This document shows, piece after piece, positions 35,075 to 45,572 of a DNA stretch of 64,000 nt. The DNA is taken from the NCBI RefSeq assembly GCF_010915725.1, contig NZ_JAAIJR010000016.1:1-64000 (forward strand). Reading direction: 5' to 3'. This DNA is from Thiorhodococcus mannitoliphagus. Its GTDB lineage: Bacteria; Pseudomonadota; Gammaproteobacteria; Chromatiales; Chromatiaceae. The notes under the pieces were generated by a model. It was not told the DNA's origin and searched no databases. It saw only the letters and a program-made list of their open reading frames with translations. Both the position numbers and the translations under genes were made by a program. How positions within the stretch are numbered: the first letter of the stretch is position 1; each line of letters opens with the position of its first letter.

Positions 35075-35202
35075 TTCACAGATGAGCTATCCCGCCCTAA
35101 TCTTAGTCCCAAGCAAGACGCAACGAGCGGCAAGCCAAGACACCAAACACCATCGTCGCACCACAACAATCAACCACAACCTTCAGCTTAAGGAGTTTGA
35201 AT

Positions 35203-35937
35203 ATGTTTGAAGATCGCACTGGAAGCCGTGTTCCCAAGGTCACCTTCCACACCCGCAAGGGGCACGAGTGGGTCGATGTCACCACAGATGAGATCTTCGC
35301 CGGCAAGACCGTCGTCGTCTTCTCGCTGCCGGGCGCCTTCACACCGACCTGTTCTTCCTCGCACGTGCCGCGCTACAACCAGCTCACGCCCCTGTTCAAG
35401 GAGCATGGTGTCGATGAGGTCGTCTGTGTCTCCGTCAACGACACCTTCGTCATGAACGAGTGGAAGCAGTCGCAAGACGCGGACAACGTCACCTTCATCC
35501 CAGACGGCAACGGTGACTTCACCGCTGGCATGGGCATGCTGGTCGATAAGGACGCGCTCGGATTCGGCAAGCGCTCTTGGCGCTACTCCATGCTGGTGAA
35601 AGACGGCGTGGTCGAGAAGATGTTCATCGAGCCCGACGTCGAAGGCGACCCCTATGAGGTCTCCGACGCGGATACCATGCTCGCCTACATCGCGCCGCAA
35701 GCGCCGAAGCCGATGGACGTCGCTGTCATGAGCCGCGATGGTTGTCCCTTCTGCGCCAAGGCGAAAGAAGCACTGAGCAACGCCGGCATCGACTTCGAGG
35801 AGCTTGTCCTCAACAAGGACTATACGGAGCAGGGGCTGCGCGCCATGACCAATGCGAACTCCGTCCCCCAGGTCTTCGTCAATGGCGATCTCATCGGTGG
35901 ATCCGAGGCGGTCGAGGCCTGGCTGGCCGCGCGTTAA
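35203..35937 (+). CDS. garA: peroxiredoxin-glutaredoxin fusion, glutathione amide-dependent peroxidase
   Basis: A 244-residue fusion. The Prx5-type N-terminal domain (residues 1-160) has the peroxidatic Cys in [13 protein letters not shown]; a glutaredoxin domain (from about residue 170) has the redox pair in [11 protein letters not shown] and [10 protein letters not shown]. This fusion is known as the hybrid Prx of Haemophilus and as the glutathione amide-dependent peroxidase of Chromatium gracile. It reduces H2O2 and small alkyl peroxides with GSH or glutathione amide. AAGGAG lies 7 bp before ATG 35203; TTG 35197 is less likely. garB follows in the same direction. Confidence 0.92.
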   Translation: MFEDRTGSRVPKVTFHTRKGHEWVDVTTDEIFAGKTVVVFSLPGAFTPTCSSSHVPRYNQLTPLFKEHGVDEVVCVSVNDTFVMNEWKQSQDADNVTFIPDGNGDFTAGMGMLVDKDALGFGKRSWRYSMLVKDGVVEKMFIEPDVEGDPYEVSDADTMLAYIAPQAPKPMDVAVMSRDGCPFCAKAKEALSNAGIDFEELVLNKDYTEQGLRAMTNANSVPQVFVNGDLIGGSEAVEAWLAAR

Positions 35938-35968
35938 TCGCCGATCGATCCGTCGATCTTTGAAATTG

Positions 35969-36003
35969 GCGCCCTCCCCCTGATCCAGGGCGGAGGGCGC
36001 TTT
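35969..36003 (+). terminator. hairpin after garA, possible attenuating terminator
   Basis: GCGCCCTCC (35969-35977) pairs with GGAGGGCGC (35992-36000) followed by TTT. The T-tract is short, so partial read-through into garB is likely. Confidence 0.5.
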
Positions 36004-36125
36004 CGCTTGAGGCATGCGAGCCGAGGCTGGAATACCCTAGGGTCGAGACCGCCCGCGCGAGCATGATCCGCCGGGGATAGCAGCGGATTCACCTGCGATT
36101 CGGAACAATTGAGAGGTTGAGCAAC

Positions 36126-37502
36126 ATGAGTCAGCATTTCGACTTGATTGCCATCGGTGGCGGCAGCGGCGGCCTGGCCGTGGCCGAGAAGGCGGCCCAG
36201 TTCGGCCAACGCGTCGCCATCGTCGAGGGCGCCAAGCTGGGCGGAACCTGCGTCAACGCCGGCTGCGTGCCGAAGAAGGTCATGTGGTATGCCGCCCACC
36301 TCGCGGACGCGATCACGGACGCACCGGATTTCGGCGTGCGCGCCAGCTCCGAAGGGCTCGACTGGGAGAAGCTGGTCGCGGGCCGCAACCGCTATGTCGC
36401 CAATATCAACACCTACTGGGACGGCTATGCCGACCGGCTCGGCATCACCCGCATCGACGGCTTCGCCCGTTTCGTAGACGCACAGACCATCGCCGTCGGG
36501 GATCAGCACTACAGCGCCGCTCATATCGTGATCGCTACCGGCGGCCGCCCTATCGTGCCCCGCATGCCCGGCCACGAGCTAGGCATCACTTCGGACGGCT
36601 TCTTCGCGCTGGAAAAACAGCCCAAGCGCGTCGCCATCATCGGCGGGGGCTACATCGGCGTGGAGCTGGCGGGCGTCCTGAGATCCTTCGGAACCGAGGT
36701 CACCACCGTCGCCCTTGAAGACCGCGTGCTGTGGCAATTCGACCCCTTGGTCAGCGACACGCTCAGGGAGAACATGGAGGCTGCGGGCATCCAGGTACAC
36801 TTGGAGTTCGAGGTCGCCAGCCTGGAGCGCGAGTCGTCCGGGCTCACCATGGCCGCCAGCGATGGACAACGCCTGAGCGGATTCGATCAAGTCATCTGGG
36901 CCGTGGGGCGCGCACCGAACACCCGTGATCTCAATCTCGAGGCGGCGGGCGTCGAGGTGCAGGGCAACGGCATCATCCCAACGGACGCCTATCAGCGCAC
37001 CAATGTCGAGGGGGTCTACGCACTCGGCGACATCACCGGACGCGACCCGCTGACGCCGGTCGCCATCGCCGCCGGACGCCGGCTGGCCGAGCGCCTCTTC
37101 AACGACAAGCCGGAGTCGAAGCTGGACTATGCCGACATCCCGACCGTCGTCTTCGCCCACCCGCCCGTCGGCAAGGTCGGACTGACGGAGCCAGAGGCCC
37201 GCGAGCGCTACGGCGACACCCTGACCGTCTACGAGACCAGCTTCACCCCGATGCGCTATGCGCTCAACGCGCACGGCCCCAAGACGGCGATGAAGCTCGT
37301 CTGCACCGGCCCAGAGGAGCGCGTCGTCGGCATTCACCTCATTGGCGACGGTGTCGACGAGATGCTCCAAGGCTTCGCCGTCGCCCTGAAGATGGGCGCG
37401 ACCAAGGCCGATTTGGATGCCACCGTCGCCATCCACCCCTGCAGCGCAGAGGAGCTGGTGACCATGAAGGAGCCGGTGAGGCGCCCCGGCGAACACGCCT
37501 GA
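36126..37502 (+). CDS. garB: glutathione (amide) reductase
   Basis: A 458-residue flavoprotein disulfide reductase. FAD-binding [17 protein letters not shown], the redox-active [13 protein letters not shown], the second nucleotide-binding [31 protein letters not shown], and the C-terminal [11 protein letters not shown] and IHPCSAEEL with the active-site His. Chromatium gracile GarB is NADH-preferring and reduces glutathione amide disulfide. In the second dinucleotide fold there are no clear Arg residues for the NADPH 2'-phosphate after [14 protein letters not shown], which would fit NADH. ATG 36126 follows GAGAGG; TTG 36117 is an alternative. Confidence 0.93.
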   Translation: MSQHFDLIAIGGGSGGLAVAEKAAQFGQRVAIVEGAKLGGTCVNAGCVPKKVMWYAAHLADAITDAPDFGVRASSEGLDWEKLVAGRNRYVANINTYWDGYADRLGITRIDGFARFVDAQTIAVGDQHYSAAHIVIATGGRPIVPRMPGHELGITSDGFFALEKQPKRVAIIGGGYIGVELAGVLRSFGTEVTTVALEDRVLWQFDPLVSDTLRENMEAAGIQVHLEFEVASLERESSGLTMAASDGQRLSGFDQVIWAVGRAPNTRDLNLEAAGVEVQGNGIIPTDAYQRTNVEGVYALGDITGRDPLTPVAIAAGRRLAERLFNDKPESKLDYADIPTVVFAHPPVGKVGLTEPEARERYGDTLTVYETSFTPMRYALNAHGPKTAMKLVCTGPEERVVGIHLIGDGVDEMLQGFAVALKMGATKADLDATVAIHPCSAEELVTMKEPVRRPGEHA

Positions 37503-37507
37503 CCGCC

Positions 37508-37548
37508 GTGGGAGCGGCCGCCCGATCGCGGCGGGGCGCCGCTCCCAC
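37508..37548. terminator. palindrome after garB, possible terminator
   Basis: GTGGGAGCGGC pairs with GCCGCTCCCAC across a GC-rich loop, no T-tract. The outer part matches the small hairpin at 1507-1525. The rest of 37549-37824 shows no gene. Confidence 0.4.
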
Positions 37549-37824
37549 CTCGCACTGCCTGACGGAGGCGCGATGCCCATTCAACCGAGTGGGCGATGCC
37601 ATGATCAACGCCCTTTTCGGTTGACGCTTCTTTGAGGCTACACCTGCCGAAACGGCGCAGTCGATAGCGGTCACCCCAGCGTCCCGATCCCGCATCCGGC
37701 GGGCCTCATCAAGGGTCGCCGGGGGCCGGAAAGGTTCATGCCGGGAGTCGGCCGAGCAGTCGACGGCGCTAGACCGAGGCAAGATCTCTTGAGCCCAAGC
37801 CCCTACCGCCGATCGCGGCCGGGT

Positions 37825-37992
37825 TCAGGAAGGGGTGTCTGTATCGGCCGGCGGTGGCACAGTTGGTTCTGGACTGTCCTTCGCTTCTGGATTTTCCCGC
37901 GAGCCTACCTTGCGCTGGCGCTTTTCCTCTTTCTTAGCCTTTTTTGCCAGATCTCGCTGGCGCTTCTCGAACGCGTAATTGGGTTTTGCCAT
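37825..37992 (-). CDS. conserved small Lys/Arg-rich protein, 55 residues
   Basis: Frame starting ATG at 37992 (MAKPNYAFEKRQRDLAKK, then AKKEEKRQRK) and stopping TGA at 37825. The basic N-terminal half matches a short conserved proteobacterial hypothetical protein that starts MAKPNYxFEKRQRELAKK; the C-terminal half is acidic and Pro-rich (DSPEPTVPPPADTDTPS). GAGAG precedes the start by 6-10 bp. Function unknown; the charged N-terminal helix suggests nucleic-acid or ribosome contact, which is only a guess. Confidence 0.8.
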   Translation of the reverse strand: MAKPNYAFEKRQRDLAKKAKKEEKRQRKVGSRENPEAKDSPEPTVPPPADTDTPS

Positions 37993-38360
37993 CGGGTGCC
38001 TCTCTCGGGGAATCCTTGAATGTCACGATTGTACGGCACTTCTCTTGCTATTCCCCAGGCGCTTTCGCCGAACCCCTAGACCCGATGGCCGAAAAAGACC
38101 CCGCCCGCCGACTGCCAACTCAGCGAAACCAGTGCTTGATGCGCGGGCGGCGAATGCCAGAGATTGACGCCTTCCTGGCTGCGGAAGCGCGGAATTGGTT
38201 GCGTGCACTTTTTGTGACCTTCACAGCCCGGATCCTTCGTCACGACTGAAGCCCCGTGCAGCACTTCGCACCAAAGTCACAGAGGCATTCACCCTAGATC
38301 CGACGCTTGGGCTGACTCCAGGGTCCAGCCTGATGTCTGGCAAGGCGCATTGTGCAGCCG
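37993..38360. other. intergenic stretch without a recognised gene
   Basis: No frame here looks protein-like. It lies between the small Lys/Arg-rich gene and the repeats before metG. Confidence 0.5.
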
Positions 38361-38439
38361 GTAGGGTGGACGAGCGAGAGCGAAGTCCACCGAATCCCGC
38401 GTCGGCGTTGGTGGACTGCGCTGCGCTTGTCCACCCTAC
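38361..38439. repeat. GTAGGGTGGAC-type palindromic repeat, copy 1
   Basis: Starts GTAGGGTGGACGAGCGAGAG and ends GCGCTTGTCCACCCTAC. The inner arms (GAAGTCCACC and GGTGGACTGCGC) form a second complementary pair. Copies at 56809-56888, 57194-57272 (inverted) and 63066-63146. Confidence 0.85.
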
Positions 38440-38600
38440 GGAAGACGACTGGCCGAAACGATCATCGACCCCGGCAAAGCGCATTGAGCAGTGACTTCTT
38501 CTAAATCAGCATTTTGCGTGATACACGAAGGACAGAAAACCGCAAAGCCACGCCCAAACAAGGCTTTGAACTCGCCGCTAATAAGGGCCATTTCCTGGGC

Positions 38601-38722
38601 TCAACACCTATCGGTTTCCCGAAATCAACCGGAACAGCCGCTCCAAGCCTGCGTAGCCAGGCCATCCTGGCCTGGTTTGCCAGGGCTGGAAGCCCTGGCT
38701 ACATAAAACCGATAGGTGGTGA
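38601..38722. repeat. 122-bp palindromic element, copy 1
   Basis: Terminal repeats TCAACACCTATCGGTTT and AAACCGATAGGTGGTGA; internal palindromes GCCAGGCCATCCTGGCCTGG and CCAGGGCTGGAAGCCCTGG. The copy at 62343-62464 is its exact reverse complement by eye (122 of 122 bases). Confidence 0.9.
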
Positions 38723-38803
38723 GCTTTCTTGGGTCAGCGATAGCCCACAGTTTTGCTCTCATGAGATACTTCGAAGATTTTTCCGCCCTGGATAGACAAT
38801 CCA

Positions 38804-40849
38804 ATGACGCAAGCTCGCAACATTCTCATCACCAGCGCCCTCCCCTACGCCAACGGCCCCATCCACATCGGTCACCTCGTCGAGTACATCCAGACAGACA
38901 TCTGGGCGCGGTTTCAGAAGATGCGGGGGCAGAATTGCTGGTACGTATGCGCTGATGATGCGCACGGGACGCCGATCATGCTGCGGGCGCGCCAGGAAGG
39001 GATCTCTCCGGAGGAGTTGATCGCGCGCGTTGCGGAGGAGCATCAGGCGGACTTTGCGGCCTTTCGCGTCGGTTTCGACAACTACCACTCCACGCATTCC
39101 GAGGAGAACCGGTACTTTTCAGAGCTGATCTACAGCCGCAACCGCGACAAGGGACACATCTCGAAGCGGATGATCACCCAGGCCTATGATCCGGTCGAGC
39201 AGATGTTCCTGCCGGATCGCTTCATCAAGGGCGAATGCCCCAAGTGCGGTGCGGCAGATCAGTATGGCGACAACTGCGAGGCTTGTGGTGCCAGCTACTC
39301 GCCGGCCGAGCTGAAGAATCCGCGTTCAGCGGTCTCCGGTGCGGTGCCCGAGCAGCGCGAGTCGGACCACTACTTTTTCCGTCTTAGTGACTTCGAGGAG
39401 ATGCTCAAGCAGTGGACGCGCGGCGGCGGACTCCAAAAGGAGGTCGCCAACAAGCTCGACGAGTGGTTCGACGCCGGCCTGCAGGAGTGGGACATCTCAC
39501 GCGATGCGCCCTACTTCGGGTTCGAGATCCCGGATCACCCCGGTAAGTTCTTCTATGTCTGGCTCGATGCCCCCATCGGCTACATGGCGAGCTTCAAGCA
39601 TCTGTGCGACCGCACCGAGGGGCTCGCCTTCGACGACTTTTGGGGCAAGGACTCCGATGCGGAGCTCTATCACTTCATCGGCAAGGACATCATCTACTTC
39701 CACGCGCTGTTCTTCCCGGCCATGCTGCACGGGGCGGACTTCCGCACGCCCAAGGCCATTTTTGCGCACGGCTTTCTCACCGTGGATGGTCAGAAGATGT
39801 CGAAATCGCGCGGCACCTTCATCAAGGCGCGCACCTACCTGGACCATCTCAATCCGGAGTATCTCCGCTACTACTTCGCCGCCAAGCTCGGCCCCGGCGT
39901 CGACGACATCGACCTCAACCTGGAGGATTTCACGGCGCGGGTGAATGCCGACCTGGTCGGCAAGGTCGTCAACATTGCCAGCCGCTGCGCCGGCTTCATC
40001 GGCAAGCGCTTCGGCGGGCGGCTGTCGGCCTCCCTGTCGGAGCCTGCGCTCTTGAGTGCCTTCGTCGAGGCAGGCGATCCCATCGCAGACGCCTATGAGC
40101 GCAGAGAGTTTGGCCGCGCCGTGCGGGAGATCATGGCGCTCGCCGATCGCGCCAATCAGTACATTGATGAAAAAGCACCCTGGGTCATCGCCAAGCAGGA
40201 TGGCCGGGATGCAGAACTCCAGGATGTCTGCTCCATGGGCATCAACCTCTTCCGCATCCTCATCGGCTACCTCAGGCCGATCTTGCCGGGCACTGCGGCG
40301 GATGCCGAGACCTTCCTGCGTGTGGAGCCCCTGTCTTGGGAGGCGCTGAGCACAGCATTGCTCGACCATGAGATCGCGCCCTTCAAGCCACTGATGACGC
40401 GCGTCGATCCCAAGCAGATCCAGGCGATGCTGGAAGCATCCAAGGAAGACCTCAGCGCATCGGCGGCGGCACCATCCAGCACCGAGACATCCAACCCTCA
40501 CCTGGAGCGCGACCCGATCGGCGAGACAGTCGACTTCGAGACCTTTGCGAAGACCGACCTGCGCGTCGCCCTCATCCGCGACGCAAAGTACGTCGAGGGA
40601 GCCGACAAGCTGCTTCAGCTGACGCTGGACCTCGGCGGCGAGACCCGCAACGTCTTCGCTGGGATTCGCTCGGCTTACGAGCCCGAGTCGCTGGTCGGGC
40701 GCATGACAGTCATGGTCGCCAACCTTGCCCCGCGAAAGATGCGTTTCGGCATCTCCGAAGGCATGGTGCTGGCGGCTGGCCCAGGCGGAAAGGAGCTGTT
40801 CATCCTGAGCCCGGACTCTGGAGCAGAGCCAGGGATGAAGGTGAAATAG
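38804..40849 (+). CDS. metG: methionyl-tRNA synthetase
   Basis: A 681-residue class I synthetase that charges initiator and elongator tRNA-Met. The N-terminal [18 protein letters not shown] has the HIGH motif; a zinc knuckle [18 protein letters not shown] lies near residue 145; [12 protein letters not shown] is the KMSKS loop. After the anticodon-binding helical domain comes a C-terminal OB-fold tRNA-binding domain (about residue 580 onward, [13 protein letters not shown] to the end), as in dimeric enzymes. The linker is Ser/Ala-rich. Confidence 0.97.
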   Translation: MTQARNILITSALPYANGPIHIGHLVEYIQTDIWARFQKMRGQNCWYVCADDAHGTPIMLRARQEGISPEELIARVAEEHQADFAAFRVGFDNYHSTHSEENRYFSELIYSRNRDKGHISKRMITQAYDPVEQMFLPDRFIKGECPKCGAADQYGDNCEACGASYSPAELKNPRSAVSGAVPEQRESDHYFFRLSDFEEMLKQWTRGGGLQKEVANKLDEWFDAGLQEWDISRDAPYFGFEIPDHPGKFFYVWLDAPIGYMASFKHLCDRTEGLAFDDFWGKDSDAELYHFIGKDIIYFHALFFPAMLHGADFRTPKAIFAHGFLTVDGQKMSKSRGTFIKARTYLDHLNPEYLRYYFAAKLGPGVDDIDLNLEDFTARVNADLVGKVVNIASRCAGFIGKRFGGRLSASLSEPALLSAFVEAGDPIADAYERREFGRAVREIMALADRANQYIDEKAPWVIAKQDGRDAELQDVCSMGINLFRILIGYLRPILPGTAADAETFLRVEPLSWEALSTALLDHEIAPFKPLMTRVDPKQIQAMLEASKEDLSASAAAPSSTETSNPHLERDPIGETVDFETFAKTDLRVALIRDAKYVEGADKLLQLTLDLGGETRNVFAGIRSAYEPESLVGRMTVMVANLAPRKMRFGISEGMVLAAGPGGKELFILSPDSGAEPGMKVK

Positions 40850-41038
40850 CGTCCAATCCAGCCCTTGGGCGCCGACGCGGTCGCTCCGATCGGGAGGGCC
40901 GCAAGCGGAATACCTCGAATAACCTTACGGTGTTTCGGTTGTAGCCCTCAGCCGTGCGTCGTATGCTTCGGCGCCTTGCGCTCGCGCGGCGTTTTCACGC
41001 ACGCACCTTTAGTCCCTGCTCTCTGATTCCTCGATCGC

Positions 41039-41620
41039 ATGACTGAATACGCCCTCATCCTGGTCGGCACGGTACTGGTCAACAACTTTGTGCTGGTCAA
41101 GTTCCTTGGACTCTGCCCCTTCATGGGCGTCTCCAAGAAGCTCGAGACCGCCACGGGCATGGGCTTGGCGACGACCTTCGTGATGACGCTCTCGTCGGTG
41201 ATCTCCTGGACTGTCAATGAATACGTGCTCGAGCCCCTGGACATCGGCTATCTGCGGACCATTTCCTTCATCCTGGTGATCGCCGCCGTGGTGCAGTTCA
41301 CCGAGACCGTCATGCGCAAGACGAGTCCGATGCTGTACCAGCTACTGGGCATCTTTCTACCCTTGATCACGACCAACTGCGCCGTGCTCGGTGTCGCCCT
41401 GCTCAATCAGCAGGCACAGCACACCTTGCTGGAATCGGCCTTATACGGCTTCGGGGCCGCGATCGGGTTTTCGCTGGTGCTCGCGCTCTTCGCGGCGATT
41501 CGCGAGCGCGTCGCCGTGGCGGACGTGCCCGAGCCCTTCCAGGGAAGTGCGATCGCGCTCATCACGGCTGGCCTGATGTCGCTGGCCTTCATGGGCTTCG
41601 CCGGCCTGGTCGCAAGCTGA
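41039..41620 (+). CDS. rnfA: Rnf complex subunit RnfA
   Basis: A 193-residue inner membrane protein with six hydrophobic segments. [37 protein letters not shown] is the strongly conserved first half; the FLGLCPF Cys takes part in the shared [2Fe-2S] cluster with RnfE. The second half has [21 protein letters not shown], with another conserved Cys. First gene of rnfABCDGE; the 190 bp upstream contain no obvious sigma54 site. Confidence 0.96.
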   Translation: MTEYALILVGTVLVNNFVLVKFLGLCPFMGVSKKLETATGMGLATTFVMTLSSVISWTVNEYVLEPLDIGYLRTISFILVIAAVVQFTETVMRKTSPMLYQLLGIFLPLITTNCAVLGVALLNQQAQHTLLESALYGFGAAIGFSLVLALFAAIRERVAVADVPEPFQGSAIALITAGLMSLAFMGFAGLVAS

Positions 41621-41632
41621 GACCGCCCCGCC

Positions 41633-42193
41633 ATGCTTGCCGCCATCTTCGCCATCGCCGGGCTCGCCGCCCTTTTCGGAATCTTGCTCGGCTACTCGGC
41701 GATCCGCTTCAGGGTCGAGGGTAACCCCATCGCCGATCAGATCGACAAGATTCTGCCGCAGACGCAGTGCGGGCAGTGCGGGCATCCGGGCTGCCGCCCC
41801 TACGCCGAAGCCATCGCCCGGGGCGAGGACGACATCAACAAGTGCACCCCGGGAGGCGAGGCGACGGTGCTGGCCTTGGCCGACCTGCTCGGGCGCGAGC
41901 CGGTCAGCCTCGACGCCGAAGAGAAAGAACCGGCAGTAGCGCAAATCGACCCGAAGGCTTGCATCGGCTGCACGCTTTGCCTGCAAAGCTGTCCAGTGGA
42001 CGCCATCATCGGCGCGGCCAAGCAGCTCCATGGCGTCCTGGCGGCGGAGTGCACCGGCTGCGAGCTGTGCCTGCCGCCCTGTCCGGTTCAGTGCATCAGC
42101 ATGGTGCCTATCCCCGAGGAGATCGGGCGTTGGCGATGGCCCTACCCGAGCGCGCAGCCGAAGGGCACTGACGCCATGGCCGAAGCCGCCTAA
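41633..42193 (+). CDS. rnfB: Rnf complex ferredoxin-like subunit RnfB
   Basis: A 186-residue electron carrier. An N-terminal membrane helix is followed by a 4Fe-4S motif in [19 protein letters not shown] with a further Cys in NKCTPGG, then two ferredoxin motifs [12 protein letters not shown] and [12 protein letters not shown]. RnfB is thought to hand electrons to soluble ferredoxin, and so to nitrogenase. 12 bp from rnfA. Confidence 0.96.
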   Translation: MLAAIFAIAGLAALFGILLGYSAIRFRVEGNPIADQIDKILPQTQCGQCGHPGCRPYAEAIARGEDDINKCTPGGEATVLALADLLGREPVSLDAEEKEPAVAQIDPKACIGCTLCLQSCPVDAIIGAAKQLHGVLAAECTGCELCLPPCPVQCISMVPIPEEIGRWRWPYPSAQPKGTDAMAEAA

Positions 42194-42207
42194 TCGGAGC
42201 CTCGCCC

Positions 42208-43794
42208 TTGTCCATCGTTCATCTGTTATCCGGTAAGCGACGTCTGTGGAAGTTCCACGGCGGCATTCATGTGCCCGATGAGAAGGCGCTGTCAAACGCC
42301 TGCGCCATCGCGACCATGCCCTTACCCAAGCGCCTGGTCATTCCGCTGCAGCAGCACATCGGCGCGCCGGCTCGCCCCTTGATCAAGGTCGGCGACGGCG
42401 TCCTCAAGGGACAGACGATCGCCGAGCCGAGCGGCTTCATCAGTGCGCCGGTGCACGCCTCCAGCTCGGGGACTGTGGTGGCGATCGAGTCGCATCCCGT
42501 CGCCCATCCCTCGGGCCTCTCCGCGGTTTGCGCCATCATCGAGCCCGACGGAAAAGACGCCTGGAGCGAGCTTCCGCCGCCGCTGCCGGACTACCCCCAG
42601 CTCGATCCCGCCCTGATCCGCGAGCGCATCCGTTGGGCTGGCGTGGTCGGCATGGGCGGCGCGGCCTTCCCCACGGCCGTCAAGCTCTCTCCCGGCATTG
42701 AGCGCACCATCCAAACGCTCGTCATCAATGGGGCCGAGTGCGAGCCTTACATCACCTGCGACGACCGACTGATGCGCGAGCGTGCCGCACATATCCTCGA
42801 AGGCGTGCGCATCATGCACCATCTCCTCGGTGTCGCCGAGGTGCTGATCGGCATCGAAGACAACAAGCCCGAGGCCATCGCGGCGATGCGCCTCGCGCTC
42901 GCCGACACGGATATGGGAAGCTACACCGAGGTCGTCTCCATCCCGACGCTCTATCCGAGTGGCGGCGAGAAACAGTTGATCCGCATCCTGACCGGCAAGG
43001 AGGTGCCCACCAAGGGCATTCCGGCCCAAGTCGGCATCGTCTGTCAGAACGTCGGTTCCGCCGCGGCGGTGGCGGACGCGGTGCTGGAGGGCAAGCCGCT
43101 GATCTCACGCGTCATCACGGTCACCGGGCGAGCAATCAAACATCCACGCAACCTCGAGGTCCCGATCGGCACCAGGGCCGAGGATCTCATCGCCCACTGC
43201 GACGGCTACCAAGAAGCCCCACGCAAGCTCGTCTGCGGCGGTCCCATGATGGGATTCGAACTCAAGCAGCCCAGCGTGCCGGTGACCAAATCGACCAACT
43301 GTTTACTGGCGCTAACGGCCGTGGAGAGCCCGGACCCGGAACCGGCCCTGGCCTGCATTCGCTGCGGCCGCTGCGCCGAGGCCTGTCCCGCCAAACTACT
43401 GCCGCAGCAGATGTATTGGTACGCCCGATCCAAAGACCTCGATCGCATCCAAGACTACAACCTCTTCGACTGCATCGAATGCGGCTGCTGCGCCCAGGTC
43501 TGTCCCAGCCATATCCCCCTTGTCCAGTATTACCGCTACGCCAAGACGGAGATCTGGGCCCGCGAGCAGGAGCGCAAGAAATCTGAGCTTGCCCGCACCC
43601 GGCACGCGGCCAGGCAAGCGCGGCTCGAGCGGCAGGAGAAAGAGCGCCAGGCGCGACTGCGCAAGCAGAAGGCCGCCTTGGCGGCGAAGCAACCAGACGG
43701 CGCCGAAGGTGCAGATACCAAGAAGGCCGCCATTGAGGCGGCCAGACAGCGCGCCGCCGCCAAGAAGGCCGCAACGCAAACCCAAGCAACCTAG
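42208..43794 (+). CDS. rnfC: Rnf complex NADH-binding subunit RnfC
   Basis: A 528-residue peripheral subunit. The N-terminal RLWKFHGGIHVP block, the Gly-rich GVVGMGGAAFPTAVKL (FMN/NADH fold), INGAECEPYITCDDRLM and GGEKQLIRILTGKEVPTKG are all standard. Two 4Fe-4S motifs follow: CIRCGRCAEACP and CIECGCCAQVCPS. The C-terminal tail is a short charged Lys/Ala helix (about 85 residues), shorter than the long repeat tail of E. coli RsxC. The start is TTG 42208; no better ATG exists before the conserved block. Confidence 0.95.
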   Translation: MSIVHLLSGKRRLWKFHGGIHVPDEKALSNACAIATMPLPKRLVIPLQQHIGAPARPLIKVGDGVLKGQTIAEPSGFISAPVHASSSGTVVAIESHPVAHPSGLSAVCAIIEPDGKDAWSELPPPLPDYPQLDPALIRERIRWAGVVGMGGAAFPTAVKLSPGIERTIQTLVINGAECEPYITCDDRLMRERAAHILEGVRIMHHLLGVAEVLIGIEDNKPEAIAAMRLALADTDMGSYTEVVSIPTLYPSGGEKQLIRILTGKEVPTKGIPAQVGIVCQNVGSAAAVADAVLEGKPLISRVITVTGRAIKHPRNLEVPIGTRAEDLIAHCDGYQEAPRKLVCGGPMMGFELKQPSVPVTKSTNCLLALTAVESPDPEPALACIRCGRCAEACPAKLLPQQMYWYARSKDLDRIQDYNLFDCIECGCCAQVCPSHIPLVQYYRYAKTEIWAREQERKKSELARTRHAARQARLERQEKERQARLRKQKAALAAKQPDGAEGADTKKAAIEAARQRAAAKKAATQTQAT

Positions 43795-43887
43795 GCGGGC
43801 CGACCATGCGCCAAGGGCGCATCCCCAGGACAGGTCACCCAGCCGCGAGCCGCAACGCCCTCATTTGCCCGTTCACAGCATCCGCCT

Positions 43888-44928
43888 ATGAAGAGCACCA
43901 TCGTTTCCTCGCCCCACGTCCCGCGTATCAACCGGGTCGACCAGATCATGCTTCAGGTGCTGCTGGCCTTGGTGCCCGGCATCGCCGCCATGACCTGGTT
44001 CTTCGGCTGGGGCGTGCTCATCAACGTCGTGCTGGCCGTGACCTTTGCCGTCACTGCGGAGGCGGCGGTCATGGTGCTCCGCGGCCGCCCCCCCTTGGTC
44101 GCGGTTGGCGACCTGAGCGCCGTGGTCACGGCCGTGCTCTTCGCCATCGCGGTGCCACCAACCCTGCCCTGGTGGCTCACCCTGCTGGGGATCCTCTTCG
44201 CGATCGTCCTCGTCAAACAACTCTACGGCGGCATGGGTTACAACCCCTTCAATCCGGCGATGGCCGCCTATGTCTTCCTCTTGATCTCCTACCCCGTGGC
44301 CATGACCACCTGGCTCGCACCCAGCATGCTGGCCGAGCACAGCTTTTCCTTCATGGAGTCGCTGCGGGCCATCCTCACCGGCGTCCTGCCGCCCGGCCTC
44401 GACTGGGACGGGGTCTCCTCGGCCACGCCGCTGGACGAGATGCGCGGCAAACTGGATCTCGACATGACCATCGCGGAGATCCGCCAAAGTCCGCTCTGGG
44501 GCAGCTTCGGCGGTCGCGGTTGGGAATGGGTCGGGAACTGGTTCCTGCTCGGCGGACTCTATCTTCTGTGGCGGCGCGTCATCACCTGGCACATCCCGGT
44601 CTCCATGCTGACGGGGCTCCTGGTCTGCGCGGGGATCTTCTGGGTGCTCGATCCGCAGACGCATCCCTTCCCGGCCTTCCATCTCTTTAGCGGCGCGGCC
44701 ATCTTGGGTGCCTTCTTCATCGCTACGGATCCGGTCACCGCCTGCACGACCAAACGCGGACAGGTGATCTTCGGCGCCTTGATCGGCGTGGCCGTCTACG
44801 TCATCCGCAGCTGGGGCGGCTACCCAGACGCGGTCGCCTTTGCGGTGCTGCTGATGAACATCGCCGCGCCGACGATCGATTACTACACCCAGCCACGCGT
44901 ATTTGGACATGGCGGAGAACGCGGATGA
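43888..44928 (+). CDS. rnfD: Rnf complex subunit RnfD
   Basis: A 346-residue membrane subunit with about ten hydrophobic segments. The flavin-carrying Thr lies in DWDGVSSATPLDEMR (S-x-A-T pattern; FMN is bound through phosphodiester to Thr). GGMGYNPFNPAMAAYVFL and FFIATDPVTACTTKRGQ are conserved blocks. It starts 93 bp after rnfC and overlaps rnfG by 4 bp. RnfD is probably part of the ion-translocating core. Confidence 0.95.
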   Translation: MKSTIVSSPHVPRINRVDQIMLQVLLALVPGIAAMTWFFGWGVLINVVLAVTFAVTAEAAVMVLRGRPPLVAVGDLSAVVTAVLFAIAVPPTLPWWLTLLGILFAIVLVKQLYGGMGYNPFNPAMAAYVFLLISYPVAMTTWLAPSMLAEHSFSFMESLRAILTGVLPPGLDWDGVSSATPLDEMRGKLDLDMTIAEIRQSPLWGSFGGRGWEWVGNWFLLGGLYLLWRRVITWHIPVSMLTGLLVCAGIFWVLDPQTHPFPAFHLFSGAAILGAFFIATDPVTACTTKRGQVIFGALIGVAVYVIRSWGGYPDAVAFAVLLMNIAAPTIDYYTQPRVFGHGGERG

Positions 44929-45572
44929 AAACCAAATCCATCTTGCTCGCCGGATTCGTGCTCGGGGCCTTCGCCGTGACTGGCGTCACCCTGGTCGCAC
45001 TGACGCACAAGGCCGTCGACGGTCGCATCGCCGACAACCAGTACCAGGCCATGAAGCGCAAGCTCGACACCATCCTGCCGGCACAGCGCATCGACAATGA
45101 TCCGCTCCAAGACAGTGTCCAGGTCAGCGCGCGTGACTATCTGGGTGCCGAGACCACCCAGGTCTATCGAGCACGCAAGGGCGAAGACCCAGTCGCCGTC
45201 GTGCTCGAGCCCGTCGTCCCGGACGGCTACGCCGGCCCCATCAAGCTCCTGGTCTCCGTGATGCACGACGGCACCATCGGCGGCGTCCGCGTCATCTCGC
45301 ACCATGAAACGCCTGGGCTTGGCGACAAGATCGAGGAGACCAAGTCTGCTTGGGTGCTGGAGTTCAACGGAAAGTCTTTGCACAACCCGCCGCTCGAGAA
45401 ATGGGGCGTCAAGCGCGACGGCGGCGAGTTCGACCAGTTTACGGGCGCAACCATCACGCCAAGGTCCATCGTCAACGCGGTAAAGAACGCCCTCATCTAT
45501 GTCGATCAAGAGGGCGAGGCACTCTTCAAGGCGAAGCCGGCCGCGCCGGCGCAAGCGCAGGAGCGCACCTGA
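44925..45572 (+). CDS. rnfG: Rnf complex FMN subunit RnfG
   Basis: A 215-residue protein with one N-terminal membrane helix ([20 protein letters not shown]) and a periplasmic domain. The FMN-attachment motif is in [20 protein letters not shown] (S/T-G-A-T; covalent flavin on Thr), preceded by [13 protein letters not shown]. It mediates electron flow in the periplasmic side of the complex. Stop and rnfE start overlap (TGATG). Confidence 0.95.
   Translation: MKTKSILLAGFVLGAFAVTGVTLVALTHKAVDGRIADNQYQAMKRKLDTILPAQRIDNDPLQDSVQVSARDYLGAETTQVYRARKGEDPVAVVLEPVVPDGYAGPIKLLVSVMHDGTIGGVRVISHHETPGLGDKIEETKSAWVLEFNGKSLHNPPLEKWGVKRDGGEFDQFTGATITPRSIVNAVKNALIYVDQEGEALFKAKPAAPAQAQERT

Noticed and set aside
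40850-41038. sigma54/NifA promoter before rnfA
   Set aside because: No GG-N10-GC element with flanking consensus and no TGT-N10-ACA were found, so nif control of rnf is not supported by sequence here.
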